64,000 bases of DNA. Origin: an uncultured Bacteroidales bacterium. Its GTDB lineage: Bacteria; Bacteroidota; Bacteroidia; Bacteroidales; Bacteroidaceae. The notes beneath the pieces are model-generated. The model saw nothing but the letters and a program-made list of their open reading frames with translations, was not told the origin of the DNA and made no database searches. How positions within the stretch are numbered: the first letter of the stretch is position 1; each line of letters opens with the position of its first letter. The stretch is taken from assembly GCA_902779085.1 (NCBI GenBank), contig CACYZY010000001.1, forward strand, positions 248,001-312,000, written 5' to 3'. Below are positions 8,318 to 18,418 of this stretch, piece by piece. The translations under genes and the position numbers were made by a program.

Positions 8318-9796
8318 ATGGTTATGAGAAATTTGGTTATTTACAACACATTAAGCAGACAAAAAGAAAGATTTACTCCGCTGCATGCACCTCATGTAGG
8401 TATGTATGTATGCGGCCCTACCGTATATGGTGACCCACATTTGGGTCATGCACGCCCTGCTATTACCTTTGACATATTGTTTAGATACCTCAAGCACATC
8501 GGTTACAAGGTGCGCTACGTAAGGAATATTACTGATGTTGGTCATCTTGAGCACGATGCTGACGAGGGTGAGGACAAGATTGCAAAAAAAGCCCGACTGG
8601 AGCAATTGGAACCGATGGAAGTGGCGCAATATTACATTAACCGTTACCACCACGCAATGGATGCGCTAAATGTTTTACCACCCAGCATAGAACCGCATGC
8701 TTCTGGTCATATAATTGAACAAATTGAATTGGTAAAACAAATTCTCGATAATGGCTTTGCCTATGTGAGCGACGGCTCTGTGTATTTTGATGTTCCAAAG
8801 TATAATCAACTCTATCATTATGGCAAACTTTCAGGACGCAACCTGACAGATGTTATCAATACGTCTCGCGAGCTGGATGGGCAGGACGAGAAACATAACC
8901 CCGTTGATTTTGCTTTGTGGAAGAAAGCGCAGCCTGAACATATTATGCGTTGGCCTTCTCCTTGGAGCGACGGTTTTCCTGGTTGGCATTGTGAATGTAC
9001 GGCCATGGGTAAGAAATATTTAGGATCTCACTTCGATATTCACGGAGGTGGTATGGATCTGGTGTTCCCACATCATGAGTGCGAGATTGCACAAAGTGTT
9101 GCATCACAAGGCGATGACATGGTACACTATTGGATGCACAACAACATGATAACCATCAACGGACAAAAGATGGGTAAAAGCCTAGGTAACTTTATTACAC
9201 TCTTTGAGTTCTTTGATGGTAGTAACAAGAACTTAGACAAGGCATACAGCCCTATGACTATCCGCTTCTTTATCTTACAAGCTCACTACCGCAGTACGGT
9301 AGATTTTAGCAATGATGCCTTACAAGCTGCAGAGAAAGGATTAGAGCGGTTGTTGGATGCTGTAAACGCTTTGGAAAAGATACAACCATCTAACGTTACT
9401 AGTGTACAGATTAGCGACTTAAGTGAGAAATGTTATGACGCAATGGATGATGATTTGAATACACCTATTGTCATTGCTCATCTATTTGACGCATCACGCA
9501 TCATCAACCAGTTAGTTGATGGTAAAGCTACAATTACTGCAGATGAATTGGCATCATTGAAGGAGACCTTCCATACATTCTGCTTTGATATCCTTGGTTT
9601 GCTGGAGGATCATGCATCTAATGCTGGCCGTGAAGAAGCTTTTGCTGGAGCGGTAAACTTGTTGCTGGCAGAGCGCCAGGAAGCCAAGGCAAACAAAGAC
9701 TGGGCTAAGTCCGACCGCATACGCAATGAGTTGGCTGCTTTGGGCTTTGAGATCAAGGATGGTAAGAACGGTGCTGAATGGAAACTCAATAAGTAA
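8318..9796 (+). CDS. cysS: Cysteinyl-tRNA synthetase
   Basis: A 492-residue class I aminoacyl-tRNA synthetase that charges tRNA-Cys. Zinc and active-site elements are visible: Cys32 in [12 protein letters not shown], the HIGH-type motif HLGH at 41-44, WHCECTAMG, the [15 protein letters not shown] zinc site and the KMSKS-type motif KMGKS at 284-288. The start may be ATG 8318 or the second ATG at 8324. Length is normal. It is followed after 6 bases by the DUF2723 gene. Confidence 0.97.
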   Translation: MVMRNLVIYNTLSRQKERFTPLHAPHVGMYVCGPTVYGDPHLGHARPAITFDILFRYLKHIGYKVRYVRNITDVGHLEHDADEGEDKIAKKARLEQLEPMEVAQYYINRYHHAMDALNVLPPSIEPHASGHIIEQIELVKQILDNGFAYVSDGSVYFDVPKYNQLYHYGKLSGRNLTDVINTSRELDGQDEKHNPVDFALWKKAQPEHIMRWPSPWSDGFPGWHCECTAMGKKYLGSHFDIHGGGMDLVFPHHECEIAQSVASQGDDMVHYWMHNNMITINGQKMGKSLGNFITLFEFFDGSNKNLDKAYSPMTIRFFILQAHYRSTVDFSNDALQAAEKGLERLLDAVNALEKIQPSNVTSVQISDLSEKCYDAMDDDLNTPIVIAHLFDASRIINQLVDGKATITADELASLKETFHTFCFDILGLLEDHASNAGREEAFAGAVNLLLAERQEAKANKDWAKSDRIRNELAALGFEIKDGKNGAEWKLNK

Positions 9797-9802
9797 ATAG
9801 GG

Positions 9803-12800
9803 ATGAAACAATATAGAACAATCAACAATATAGTGGGGTGGTTGGTATTTGCTATTGCTGCCATAGTGTATAGCATGACAATCGAACCCACCGCAAGTTT
9901 CTGGGATTGCCCAGAGTTTATCACTACAGGCTATAAGTTGGAGGTAGGACATCCACCTGGCGCACCTTTCTTCATGTTGGTGGCCAACCTCTTCTCTCAG
10001 TTTGCATCCGACACTACCCAAGTGGCGAAGATGGTGAACTATATGAGTGCCTTGATGAGTGCTGGCTGTATCCTCTTTTTATTCTGGACCATCACCCACT
10101 TGGTACGAAAGCTGGTGACCATTGAAGAGGACTCATTTACTCCTACTCAGCTTATTACCATCATGGGTAGTGGCGTGGTTGGCGCTTTGGTCTATACTTT
10201 CAGCGATACCTTTTGGTTCAGTGCAGTCGAGGGTGAGGTTTATGCCTTCTCCTCTCTGTTTACAGCAGTCGTATTCTGGCTGATATTGAAATGGGAAGAT
10301 GTGGCCGATCAACCTCATAGTGACCGTTGGCTAATATTAATTGCCTATTTGACCGGTTTGAGCATTGGAGTTCATCTATTGAATTTGCTCTGCTTGCCTG
10401 CTATCGTATTGGTATATTATTATAAGCGTGTGCCAAATGCTACTGCTAAAGGTTCCTTGTTGGCATTGTTAGCTTCTGCAGTATTGGTGGCAGTGGTATT
10501 GTATGGCATTGTACCAGGCATTGTTAAGGTAGGTGGGTGGTTCGAGTTGTTGTTTGTCAATGACTTGGGTATGCCATTCAATACAGGTGTTATCGCTTAC
10601 GTTATCATTGCTTCTGCTGCTATTATCTGGGCTGTGTATGAAAGCTACGTCAATAAGAGTGATAAGCGAATACTGTGGAGTTTCATCCTCACGGTAGGTT
10701 TGCTTGGCATTCCTTTCTATGGACATGGTACCACTTCCGTAATTATTGGTATCATCGTATTGGCCCTATTGTGGTTCTTTTTGCGTCCTGCCACACAACG
10801 CAGTTTAAGTCCTAATTGGAAAGTGTCTGCCCGTGTGTTGAATACCACCATGTTGAGCATTATGATGATTGTGATAGGTTATTCGTCATATGCGTTGATA
10901 GTCATACGTTCAACGGCCAATACTCCAATGGATCAGAACTCTCCTGAGGACATTTTTACTTTGGGTGAATATTTGGGACGTGAGCAATATGGTACACGCC
11001 CATTGTTCTATGGTCCGACCTTCTCTTCTAAAGTGGAGTTCCAGGAGAAAGATGGTTATTGTGAACCAGTTGTGGCTGAAGAACAGATGAAATGGATACG
11101 TAAGGAAAAAAATAGCGAAAACGAGCCTGATAGTTACGTACAAGTGGAAGGCCGCATAGAATATAAATATGCGCAAAATATGTTGTTCCCACGCATGTAT
11201 AGCTCTTCTTTGAATCATCCACAACTTTACAAGGCATGGATGAATATTAAGGGGCATGATGTACCTTACAACCAGTGTGGTGAGACACAGATGGTAAACA
11301 TCCCTACAATGTGGGAGAATATTCAGTTCTTTTTCTCTTACCAAGTAAATTGGATGTATTGGCGATACTTCATGTGGAATTTTGTAGGTCGCCAGAATGA
11401 TATTCAAGGCAATGGAGAATTAGAGCACGGTAACTGGATATCAGGTATTGGTTGGTTAGACAATATGATGTTAGGAAATCAAGAACTATTACCTGACGAG
11501 TTGAAAGAGAACAAGGGACACAATGTCTTTTTTGCTTTGCCTTTACTCCTAGGTTTAATCGGGTTGTTATGGCAGGCTTACAAGGGACAAAAGGGCATCC
11601 AGCAATTCTGGGTAGTATTCTTCCTGTTCTTCATGACAGGTCTTGCCATTGTATTGTATCTGAACCAAACACCAGGTCAGCCTCGTGAACGAGATTATGC
11701 ATATGCAGGTTCGTTCTACGCTTTCGCTATTTGGGTAGGTATGGGTGTAGCTGGATTGGTTAGCCTTATCAATAGCTTCTTCTCCAAGCCTGTTAAGACA
11801 ATGAAGGAAGGTAAAGAAGTTTATCTTATACCTGAGCCTCAAAATGTAGTGCTAGCCATCATTGTTTCAGTGATTTGCTTAATGGTCCCTATTCAGATGG
11901 CTTCTCAGACATGGGATGACCACGATCGTAGTGGACGCTATATGACTCGTGATTTTGGTCAGAACTACCTGATGACCCTTCCAGAAACAGGTCATCCTAT
12001 TATTTATACAAATGGTGACAACGATACATTCCCATTGTGGTATAATCAAGAAACAGAGGGCTTCCGAACTGATGCTCGTACTTGCAACTTGAGCTATCTG
12101 CAGACCGATTGGTACATTGACCAGATGAAGCGTCCTTCATATGACTCCCCTTCTCTGCCTATTACTTGGGATCGTACTGAATATGTGGAAGGAACAAATG
12201 AATATGTGGTAATTCAACCTGAGTACAAAAAGAGCATAGACGAGTTGTATGCTAAAGCCCGTAATGAGGCGTTGAATGGCAATGCAGAGTCTTTGCTTAA
12301 TGTTGAGCGTGAATTTGGTGATAATCCTTATGAACTGAAAAATATCCTCAAATACTGGGTTCGTGGGAAGCATAGTGACCTGCATGTTATCCCAACCGAC
12401 AGTATTGTTTTTAAGGTAGATAAGGAAGCAGTGCGCCGAAGTGGTATGATGATTCCTGGCGACAGTATTCCAGACTATATGCATATCTCTCTGAAGGGAC
12501 AGCGAGCCCTCTATAAGAAAGACCTTATGAAACTCGAAATGTTGGCTGAAGCCAATTGGGAACGTCCTATCTATATTGCTGTTAGTGTAGGTAGCGATGA
12601 GCACATGGGCCTTTCCGACTACTTTGTGCTGGAAGGTCTTGCCTACCGTTTCACTCCGTTTAACAAAAATAAGACGGGTGTGAGCATCGATACTGAAAAG
12701 ATGTTTGATAATATGATGCACAAGTTCAAATATGGTGGCATTGACAAACCAGGTATTTATATCGACGAGAATGCTTTGCGTATGTGTTATACCCATCGTC

Positions 12801-13204
12801 GTATGTTTGATATGCTTATCGAACAATTGCTGAAAGAAGGCAAGCGCGAGCAAGCAAAAGAGGCACTAGATTATGCTGAAAAGATGATACCTGCTTATAA
12901 TGTACCTTGGGATTACCAGAATGGAGCGGTGGGTATGGCTACTTCATATTATGAATTAGGTGAGACAGAGACAGCAGAAAAGATGATGACTACCATGGCC
13001 GAGAAAGAGATTCAGTATATGACCTATTATCTCAGTTTGGATGATATGCGTTTGGATATTTCTGCTGGTGAGTTTGAATATCATACAGCTGTTCTTGATC
13101 GTATTATCTCCATCATGGAGAAATACGAGTCAACTCGGGTGGATGACCTGAACGACACGTTAAACGAACTGTTTGGAATCTATAAACAAAGAATGGGTGA
13201 CTAA
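9803..13204 (+). CDS. DUF2723 / TMEM260-like multi-spanning membrane protein
   Basis: An 1133-residue protein. The N-terminal part has the DUF2723 hallmarks MTIEPTASFWDCPEFITTGYKLEVGHPPGAPFF (written here as segments: EPTASFWDCPEF and GHPPGAPFF), followed by about ten or more hydrophobic spans to residue about 680. A long soluble C-terminal part contains paired helices that resemble TPR-like repeats (EQAKEALDYAEKMIP, ETAEKMMTTMAEK). Animal TMEM260 is a protein O-mannosyltransferase, so a dolichol/polyprenol-sugar-dependent glycosyltransferase role at the inner membrane is plausible but inferred. The stop overlaps the start of the NodB gene by one base, indicating translational coupling. Confidence 0.85.
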   Translation: MKQYRTINNIVGWLVFAIAAIVYSMTIEPTASFWDCPEFITTGYKLEVGHPPGAPFFMLVANLFSQFASDTTQVAKMVNYMSALMSAGCILFLFWTITHLVRKLVTIEEDSFTPTQLITIMGSGVVGALVYTFSDTFWFSAVEGEVYAFSSLFTAVVFWLILKWEDVADQPHSDRWLILIAYLTGLSIGVHLLNLLCLPAIVLVYYYKRVPNATAKGSLLALLASAVLVAVVLYGIVPGIVKVGGWFELLFVNDLGMPFNTGVIAYVIIASAAIIWAVYESYVNKSDKRILWSFILTVGLLGIPFYGHGTTSVIIGIIVLALLWFFLRPATQRSLSPNWKVSARVLNTTMLSIMMIVIGYSSYALIVIRSTANTPMDQNSPEDIFTLGEYLGREQYGTRPLFYGPTFSSKVEFQEKDGYCEPVVAEEQMKWIRKEKNSENEPDSYVQVEGRIEYKYAQNMLFPRMYSSSLNHPQLYKAWMNIKGHDVPYNQCGETQMVNIPTMWENIQFFFSYQVNWMYWRYFMWNFVGRQNDIQGNGELEHGNWISGIGWLDNMMLGNQELLPDELKENKGHNVFFALPLLLGLIGLLWQAYKGQKGIQQFWVVFFLFFMTGLAIVLYLNQTPGQPRERDYAYAGSFYAFAIWVGMGVAGLVSLINSFFSKPVKTMKEGKEVYLIPEPQNVVLAIIVSVICLMVPIQMASQTWDDHDRSGRYMTRDFGQNYLMTLPETGHPIIYTNGDNDTFPLWYNQETEGFRTDARTCNLSYLQTDWYIDQMKRPSYDSPSLPITWDRTEYVEGTNEYVVIQPEYKKSIDELYAKARNEALNGNAESLLNVEREFGDNPYELKNILKYWVRGKHSDLHVIPTDSIVFKVDKEAVRRSGMMIPGDSIPDYMHISLKGQRALYKKDLMKLEMLAEANWERPIYIAVSVGSDEHMGLSDYFVLEGLAYRFTPFNKNKTGVSIDTEKMFDNMMHKFKYGGIDKPGIYIDENALRMCYTHRRMFDMLIEQLLKEGKREQAKEALDYAEKMIPAYNVPWDYQNGAVGMATSYYELGETETAEKMMTTMAEKEIQYMTYYLSLDDMRLDISAGEFEYHTAVLDRIISIMEKYESTRVDDLNDTLNELFGIYKQRMGD

Positions 13205-13893
13205 TGTTTATTGAGCAACCTAACAAAATACTTAAAAAACTCTATCCTTCTGCGCTTTGGAGGATGGATCCTGAAGAAAAAGCCATCTATCTGACTTTCG
13301 ATGATGGGCCTATCCCAGAAGTTACACCTTGGGTGCTCGATAAACTTGACCAGTTTGATGCCAAGGCCACTTTCTTTATGGTGGGCGACAATGTTCGGAA
13401 GCATCCTGATGTCTTCCGCATGGTGGTAGAACGTGGTCATGGCATTGGTAACCATACTATGCACCATATCAAGATATTCGACCGTAATTCATTACGGTAT
13501 ATGGATGATGTTCGGGAAGCAGAAAGCATCATCATTGAGAATATGACATTACCCTCTTCAGATAGTAGATATGATATTTTCAATCCTCAATTGTCAATTT
13601 TCAATTCAAAGAAGCTCTTTCGCCCTCCTCATGGTTTCTTGAACCACTATCAATACAAAAGGTTGCAATGGGCAGGCTATAAGATAGTGATGTGGGACCT
13701 TGTTACACGCGATTACAGCTATAAGCTAAGTCCACCCCAAGTGTTGTCAAATGTCTTGAGATACACCCGTAATGGTAGTATCATCACATTCCACGATAGT
13801 TTACGCTCATGGAAGGGTGGGAACCTGCAATATGCCCTCTCCCATGCCCTCTGGTTTTTCAAGGAAGAGGGCTATCAGTTCAAATTATTGTGA
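13204..13893 (+). CDS. Polysaccharide deacetylase (NodB domain)
   Basis: A 229-residue carbohydrate esterase 4-type protein. NodB motif 1 is TFDDGP with Asp33/Asp34, motif 2 is NHTMHH with zinc-binding His84 and His88, motif 3 is RPPHG, and a late IITFHDS holds the general acid His. Such enzymes remove N- or O-acetyl groups from surface or cell-wall glycans. No clear signal peptide is present, so a cytoplasmic location or an anchored partner is possible. The start ATG shares one base with the stop of the DUF2723 gene, suggesting the two act on the same glycan. Residues about 118-138 hold a low-complexity insertion (FNPQLSIFNSKK). Confidence 0.9.
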   Translation: MFIEQPNKILKKLYPSALWRMDPEEKAIYLTFDDGPIPEVTPWVLDKLDQFDAKATFFMVGDNVRKHPDVFRMVVERGHGIGNHTMHHIKIFDRNSLRYMDDVREAESIIIENMTLPSSDSRYDIFNPQLSIFNSKKLFRPPHGFLNHYQYKRLQWAGYKIVMWDLVTRDYSYKLSPPQVLSNVLRYTRNGSIITFHDSLRSWKGGNLQYALSHALWFFKEEGYQFKLL

Positions 13894-13991
13894 TTTTTAT
13901 CACCAAAACTTTCTTCTTTTGCATACTTCCGCGTTCTAGACGTAGTAAACCATCTTTTTGAATGTAGTTCAATATGAGTTCTCTTCTTTAC

Positions 13992-14023
13992 AACGCTAAA
14001 ATTCTCATGAGAATTTTAGCGTT
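13992..14023. repeat. Perfect 32-bp palindrome
   Basis: The 32 bases centred between 14007 and 14008 are fully self-complementary, with core AATTCTCATGAGAATT flanked by AACGCTA-type arms. The 16-bp core recurs at 14065-14080. It lies in the 267-base spacer between the convergent deacetylase and MFS genes. It could form a strong hairpin on either strand, acting as a bidirectional terminator or REP-like element, or bind a dimeric protein. Confidence 0.8.
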
Positions 14024-14105
14024 TACCCGTAGTAAACGATTCGTCAGCTACGACCTCGTAAAAGAATTCTCATGAGAATTTCAACGGTAGACAATAGCTG
14101 ACGAA
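14021..14105. repeat. Nested inverted-repeat cluster
   Basis: Three dyads follow the 32-bp palindrome. GTTTAC-5 bases-GTAAAC lies at 14021-14037. A perfect 11-bp inverted repeat has arms TTCGTCAGCTA at 14040-14050 and TAGCTGACGAA at 14095-14105. Inside that pair sits the 16-bp palindrome AATTCTCATGAGAATT at 14065-14080. No ORF explains this stretch. Confidence 0.75.
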
Positions 14106-14123
14106 CTGAATACTAGTAACTTA

Positions 14124-14152
14124 TTGACGGCCAGGACGTAACTGGCCGCCAA
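14124..14152 (-). terminator. Hairpin downstream of the MFS gene
   Basis: Stem CGGCCAG (14128-14134) / CTGGCCG (14142-14148), extended by TTG/CAA after one mismatch, 9 bases past the MFS stop codon. A T-tract is weak, so termination efficiency is uncertain. Confidence 0.5.
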
Positions 14153-14160
14153 TCTAAATG

Positions 14161-15519
14161 CTATTCTTTTTCCTTAATGATGAATACGGCACATGCACCA
14201 AGAATAAGCATGATTCCTGCAATGACCATCATGTTGACTTCTGGTGAAAGGCCTCCAGCTGGTGTCATCAGACTTAATATGGTGCCACCCAATGCTGCTG
14301 CTACAATTTGCGGTACACAAATGGTTCCATTGAATAATCCCAAGTAGGTACCCATATGACCTCCTGTAAGGGCGTTAGTCAGGATGGTGAACGGCAAAGC
14401 CAACATGGCTGCCCATGCGCATCCGATAAGCAGGAAGCTCAAGAACAATGCATACTGGTTATGTACGAAGTAAATGGAGATGAAGCCAATACCACCCAGC
14501 ACAAGACTCAGGGCATAAATCAACTTGCGGTTTTTGAACATTGGAATCACTACTGCCCACAATACTGAGCCAATAGCTTGTACGGCAAAGATGACACCTA
14601 CCCAGTTGGCTGCTTCCTGATATTGGGTACTAGTGGTGTCGAGCACCAACTTCTGCACACCATCCACCACGTTAGTAACGGTAGGAGCATCAAACACATT
14701 AGCAGCTATAGAACCATTGGTGTAGGTCCACATGAACATGAAGGCAAACCAACAGAAGAACTGTACTAAACCCACTGTCCAGAAAGCCTTTGGTGCTTTG
14801 ACTAACAATTTCAACATGTTGGTCTTCTCTTTCTTGGTCTCTTCGGTAATGCCGTGATATTCTGCATATTCCTTTGGCGGATACTCCTTTACCTTAACAG
14901 TGGTATAAATAACGCAGAGTATGAGGATAAGGGCACCTATATAGAAAGAGTATATTACTGAGTCAGGAATAACACCTTGAGCTGCAACATTCTGAATACC
15001 TATCCATGCAAAGATGTATGGGAACAGATAACCTACCAGGCTACCGGCATTGCAGAGGAAACTCTGGATAGAGTAGGCAAGTCCTTTCTGTTTAGTATTC
15101 ACCATATCGCCCACCATCATCTTAAATGGTTGCATTGCCATGTTAATGCTTGTATCGAGGAACATCAGTGAGAACAAGCCGAATATCATAGCAGTTCCTA
15201 CTGCCATTCCGAAACTGCCAGCATTAGGTAACAGACACATCACGATGACGGCTATGAGTGATCCAATAAATAAATAGGGTATGCGACGTCCCCAACGAGT
15301 CCAGGTACGGTCGCTCCATGAGCCGACGAATGGTTGTACGATGATGCCTGCCAAAGGAGGCAACAACCAGAAATAACTCAAGTTATGTGGGTCTGCACCC
15401 AAAGTGGAGAAGATACGACTGATGTTGGCACTTTGCAGGGCATATGCAATCTGTACGCCGAAGAAGCCGAAGCTGATATTCCAAAGCTGCCAAAAACTTT
15501 TGTCAGGAATCTGTTTCAT
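14161..15519 (-). CDS. MFS sugar transporter (SLC45/sucrose-H+ symporter-like)
   Basis: A 452-residue inner-membrane transporter with about 12 hydrophobic spans. The loop 2-3 motif GSWSDRTWTRWGRRIPY (about residues 66-82) has the RWGRR signature typical of plant sucrose symporters and bacterial glycoside/maltose relatives. The annotated frame runs further upstream, but ATG 15519 (MKQIPDKSFWQLW) gives the normal family N-terminus, and a -7 box lies 44 bases before it. The divergent neighbour is a NagX/DUF5009-like protein, consistent with import of a di- or oligosaccharide. The actual substrate is unknown. Confidence 0.88.
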   Translation of the reverse strand: MKQIPDKSFWQLWNISFGFFGVQIAYALQSANISRIFSTLGADPHNLSYFWLLPPLAGIIVQPFVGSWSDRTWTRWGRRIPYLFIGSLIAVIVMCLLPNAGSFGMAVGTAMIFGLFSLMFLDTSINMAMQPFKMMVGDMVNTKQKGLAYSIQSFLCNAGSLVGYLFPYIFAWIGIQNVAAQGVIPDSVIYSFYIGALILILCVIYTTVKVKEYPPKEYAEYHGITEETKKEKTNMLKLLVKAPKAFWTVGLVQFFCWFAFMFMWTYTNGSIAANVFDAPTVTNVVDGVQKLVLDTTSTQYQEAANWVGVIFAVQAIGSVLWAVVIPMFKNRKLIYALSLVLGGIGFISIYFVHNQYALFLSFLLIGCAWAAMLALPFTILTNALTGGHMGTYLGLFNGTICVPQIVAAALGGTILSLMTPAGGLSPEVNMMVIAGIMLILGACAVFIIKEKE

Positions 15520-15562
15520 GGTATTTAAAGTTTTAAAATCCAATTTTAAGGTTATTACATGA

Positions 15563-15570
15563 CAAAGATA
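15563..15570 (-). promoter_or_regulatory. -7 box for the MFS gene
   Basis: On the minus strand this reads TATCTTTG, an exact TAnnTTTG match, 44 bases upstream of the MFS start. It lies only 12 bases from the divergent -7 box for the DUF5009-like gene. Confidence 0.55.
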
Positions 15571-15582
15571 GTGTTTTTTTAG

Positions 15583-15590
15583 TATCTTTG
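15583..15590 (+). promoter_or_regulatory. -7 box for the DUF5009-like gene
   Basis: TATCTTTG, an exact TAnnTTTG match, 29 bases before the start codon at 15619 and directly opposed to the minus-strand box at 15563-15570. Confidence 0.55.
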
Positions 15591-15618
15591 CCAACATAAC
15601 AATAAAAAATAAATTATT

Positions 15619-16737
15619 ATGGAAAAACAGAAAACGCCTCAACGTTTGCAATCACTCGATGCACTTAGAGGCTTCGATATGTTCTTCATTATGGGAGGGG
15701 CCACCTTGATTGCCGCCATAGCTACTTTTTGGCCTAATGATTTTACTCAATGGCTGGCTACACAGATGGATCATGTGAAATGGGACGGACTGGCTCATCA
15801 TGACACCATCTTCCCTTTGTTCCTCTTCATTGCAGGTATCTCGTTTCCCTTCTCGCTGGAAAAGCAACGTTTCCAGGGCAAGACCGAGGGGCAGATTTAC
15901 AAGAAGATTATTCGTAGAGGCTTGACATTGGTATTGTTAGGTATCATTTACAATGGTTTTTTAGGACATTGGGACTTCGCTAATGCCCGCTATGCCAGTG
16001 TGTTGGCACGCATCGGCTTGGCTTGGATGTTTGGTGCCCTTATCTTCATGAATACCAAGTGGAAAACAAGAGCCATCATCGTGGCAGTGATATTAGTGGG
16101 CTACTGGATAGTTTCTGCTTTTGTAGGCGCTCCTGATCATCCGGGAGCTGATCCATTGACACGTGAGGGGTGCTTGGCTGGTTATATCGACCGCATCCTG
16201 TTGCCAGGCAAAATTTACTATGGCGACTATGACCCAGAAGGAATCTTCAGTACCATCCCTGCTATTGCTACTGCCTTGTTGGGTATGTTTACTGGTGAAT
16301 GGATAAAATACGATAAAGAAGGACTTACGCCTGCAAAGAAAACGTTGTATATGGTATATGCTGGTATTGCTTTTTTGGTGATAGGTCTGATATGGAATAC
16401 TTTCTACCCAGCTAATAAAATGTTGTGGTCAAGTACTTTCGTAGTACTGGTTGCAGCCTATTCTGTGCTGATGTTCGCTTTGTTTTACTACATCATAGAT
16501 GTTAAAAACCATCGAGGATGGATTCTTTTCTTCGTGGTTATCGGCATGAACTCCATCACCATCTACCTCGCACAGCATTTCATAAACTTCCAATACATTT
16601 CCAATCGCGTGTTTGGCGGATTGATAGGTATGACGCCTGAAACGGTACAGCCTTTCCTCAATGCAGCAGGTTATGTGGCTATGTGTTGGCTGTTCCTTTA
16701 CTTCCTCTATAAGAAGAAGGTATTCTTGAAGGTATAG
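15619..16737 (+). CDS. DUF5009 / heparan-alpha-glucosaminide N-acetyltransferase-like membrane protein
   Basis: A 372-residue multi-spanning inner-membrane protein. The N-terminal [19 protein letters not shown] (residues 9-27) is the signature of the COG4299/NagX-like acyltransferases, which are related to lysosomal HGSNAT. A conserved [20 protein letters not shown] segment follows at about 59-78. These proteins are thought to move acetyl groups from cytoplasmic acetyl-CoA to sugars on the far side of the membrane; in bacteria this is largely inferred. Location next to a divergent sugar transporter suggests handling of amino sugars or other oligosaccharides. A terminator hairpin starts 13 bases after the stop. 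Confidence 0.87.
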   Translation: MEKQKTPQRLQSLDALRGFDMFFIMGGATLIAAIATFWPNDFTQWLATQMDHVKWDGLAHHDTIFPLFLFIAGISFPFSLEKQRFQGKTEGQIYKKIIRRGLTLVLLGIIYNGFLGHWDFANARYASVLARIGLAWMFGALIFMNTKWKTRAIIVAVILVGYWIVSAFVGAPDHPGADPLTREGCLAGYIDRILLPGKIYYGDYDPEGIFSTIPAIATALLGMFTGEWIKYDKEGLTPAKKTLYMVYAGIAFLVIGLIWNTFYPANKMLWSSTFVVLVAAYSVLMFALFYYIIDVKNHRGWILFFVVIGMNSITIYLAQHFINFQYISNRVFGGLIGMTPETVQPFLNAAGYVAMCWLFLYFLYKKKVFLKV

Positions 16738-16748
16738 TTATAGATTAT

Positions 16749-16779
16749 TTTGAGGTTGCAAGAAAAAGTATTAATTTTG
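16749..16779 (+). promoter_or_regulatory. prfC promoter
   Basis: TTTG at 16749-16752, a 19-base spacer, and TAATTTTG at 16772-16779 match the Bacteroidetes consensus exactly. The predicted start is near 16786. The element is embedded in the hairpin at 16750-16788. Confidence 0.65.
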
Positions 16780-16793
16780 CAACCTCAATTTTT
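16750..16793 (+). terminator. Terminator hairpin overlapping the prfC promoter
   Basis: Perfect 12-bp arms TTGAGGTTGCAA (16750-16761) and TTGCAACCTCAA (16777-16788), a 15-base loop and five T residues at 16789-16793. The position just after the DUF5009-like gene fits a Rho-independent terminator. Both prfC promoter elements lie within the stem-loop sequence. Confidence 0.65.
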
Positions 16794-16805
16794 ATAGACG
16801 CATTT

Positions 16806-18374
16806 ATGAACAACGAGATAGCAAGAAGACGTACGTTTGCGATTGTGGCACATCCTGATGCTGGTAAGACTTCATTAACAGAGAAACTATTACTCTTTGG
16901 TGGACAGATTCAAGTGGCTGGCGCCGTTAAAAGTAACAAAATAAGGAAGACTGCTACTTCTGACTGGATGGACATAGAGAAGCAACGTGGAATCTCGGTC
17001 ACTACCTCAGTGCTGGAATTCGATTACCACGACTATAAAATTAACATCCTCGATACGCCAGGACACCAAGACTTTGCCGAAGATACATATCGCACGCTTA
17101 CAGCAGTAGATAGCGTAATTATCGTGATTGATGCCGCTAAAGGTGTGGAGAGCCAGACGCTGAAGTTGATGGATGTGTGCCGCATGAGGAATACGCCTGT
17201 AATTATTTTCGTCAATAAAATGGACCGTGAGGGTAAGGACCCCTTTGACCTTTTGGATGAGTTGGAAGAACAATTGGAGATCAGCGTACGTCCATTGTCT
17301 TGGCCCATTGATATGGGACAGCGTTTCAAAGGTGTATATAATATTTATGAGCAGAAACTCAACCTGTTCCAACCATCGAAACAGGTGGTGACAGAAAAAG
17401 TAGAGGTGGACATTAACACCCAGGAGTTGGAGCAGCATATAGGTGACAAACTGGCGGAACAATTGCGTAACGATCTGGAGTTGATTTCTGGGGTTTATCC
17501 TGATTTCGACAGGGAGCAGTATTTGGCAGGAAAATTGGCGCCTGTGTTCTTTGGTTCAGCATTGAACAATTTCGGTGTGCAGGAATTGCTAAACTGCTTT
17601 GTAGAGATAGCACCTTGTCCACGTCCAGTTGTGGCCACTGAGCGAGAGGTAAATCCTGAGGAACCAAAGTTCACTGGCTTTGTGTTCAAGATTACTGCAA
17701 ATATCGACCCTAACCACCGTTCGTGTATCGCTTTCTGCAAGGTATGTTCTGGTAAGTTTGAACGCAATACTCCTTACTATCATGTGCGTCATGATAAGAC
17801 TATGCGTTTTACTTCGCCCGTACAGTTCATGGCACAACGCAAGAGTACGGTGGATGAGGCTTGGGCAGGTGATATCATAGGTTTACCTGATAATGGCATT
17901 TTCAAGATAGGTGACACATTGACAGAGGGAGAAAAACTGCATTTCCGTGGTTTACCCAGTTTCTCTCCTGAAATGTTTAAGTATATCGAGAATGCTGATC
18001 CAATGAAGCAGAAGCAGTTGGCAAAAGGCATTGACCAACTGATGGACGAGGGTGTAGCCCAGTTGTTTGTTAACCAGTTTAATGGGCGCAAGATTATTGG
18101 TACGGTGGGTCAGTTGCAGTTTGAAGTCATTCAATATCGTTTGCTCAACGAGTACAATGCCAGTTGCCGTTGGGAGCCTGTACATTTGTACAAGGCTTGT
18201 TGGATTGAGAGTGATGATGAGGCTGAATTGCAAGACTTTATGAAGCGCAAGTATCAGTATATGGCGAAAGATCGTGAGGGTAGGGATGTCTATCTGGCAG
18301 ACAGCTCATATGTATTGTCTATGGCGCAACAGGACTTCAAGCATATACGTTTCCATTTCACTTCTGAGTTTTGA
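16806..18374 (+). CDS. prfC: Peptide chain release factor 3
   Basis: A 522-residue translational GTPase that recycles RF1/RF2 from the ribosome. G1 is [13 protein letters not shown] (residues 15-27), the switch region contains [11 protein letters not shown]3 is DTPGHQDF, and G4 is NKMDR. Domain order and length match E. coli RF3. It has its own promoter, which overlaps the upstream terminator. It is convergent with the FemAB-like gene, and an AT-only 8-bp hairpin (18384-18402) lies between the two stops. Confidence 0.97.
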   Translation: MNNEIARRRTFAIVAHPDAGKTSLTEKLLLFGGQIQVAGAVKSNKIRKTATSDWMDIEKQRGISVTTSVLEFDYHDYKINILDTPGHQDFAEDTYRTLTAVDSVIIVIDAAKGVESQTLKLMDVCRMRNTPVIIFVNKMDREGKDPFDLLDELEEQLEISVRPLSWPIDMGQRFKGVYNIYEQKLNLFQPSKQVVTEKVEVDINTQELEQHIGDKLAEQLRNDLELISGVYPDFDREQYLAGKLAPVFFGSALNNFGVQELLNCFVEIAPCPRPVVATEREVNPEEPKFTGFVFKITANIDPNHRSCIAFCKVCSGKFERNTPYYHVRHDKTMRFTSPVQFMAQRKSTVDEAWAGDIIGLPDNGIFKIGDTLTEGEKLHFRGLPSFSPEMFKYIENADPMKQKQLAKGIDQLMDEGVAQLFVNQFNGRKIIGTVGQLQFEVIQYRLLNEYNASCRWEPVHLYKACWIESDDEAELQDFMKRKYQYMAKDREGRDVYLADSSYVLSMAQQDFKHIRFHFTSEF

Positions 18375-18418
18375 AAGGAATTGATTATAAATGGTTTATA
18401 ATAAACGCAAGGTTAGAT

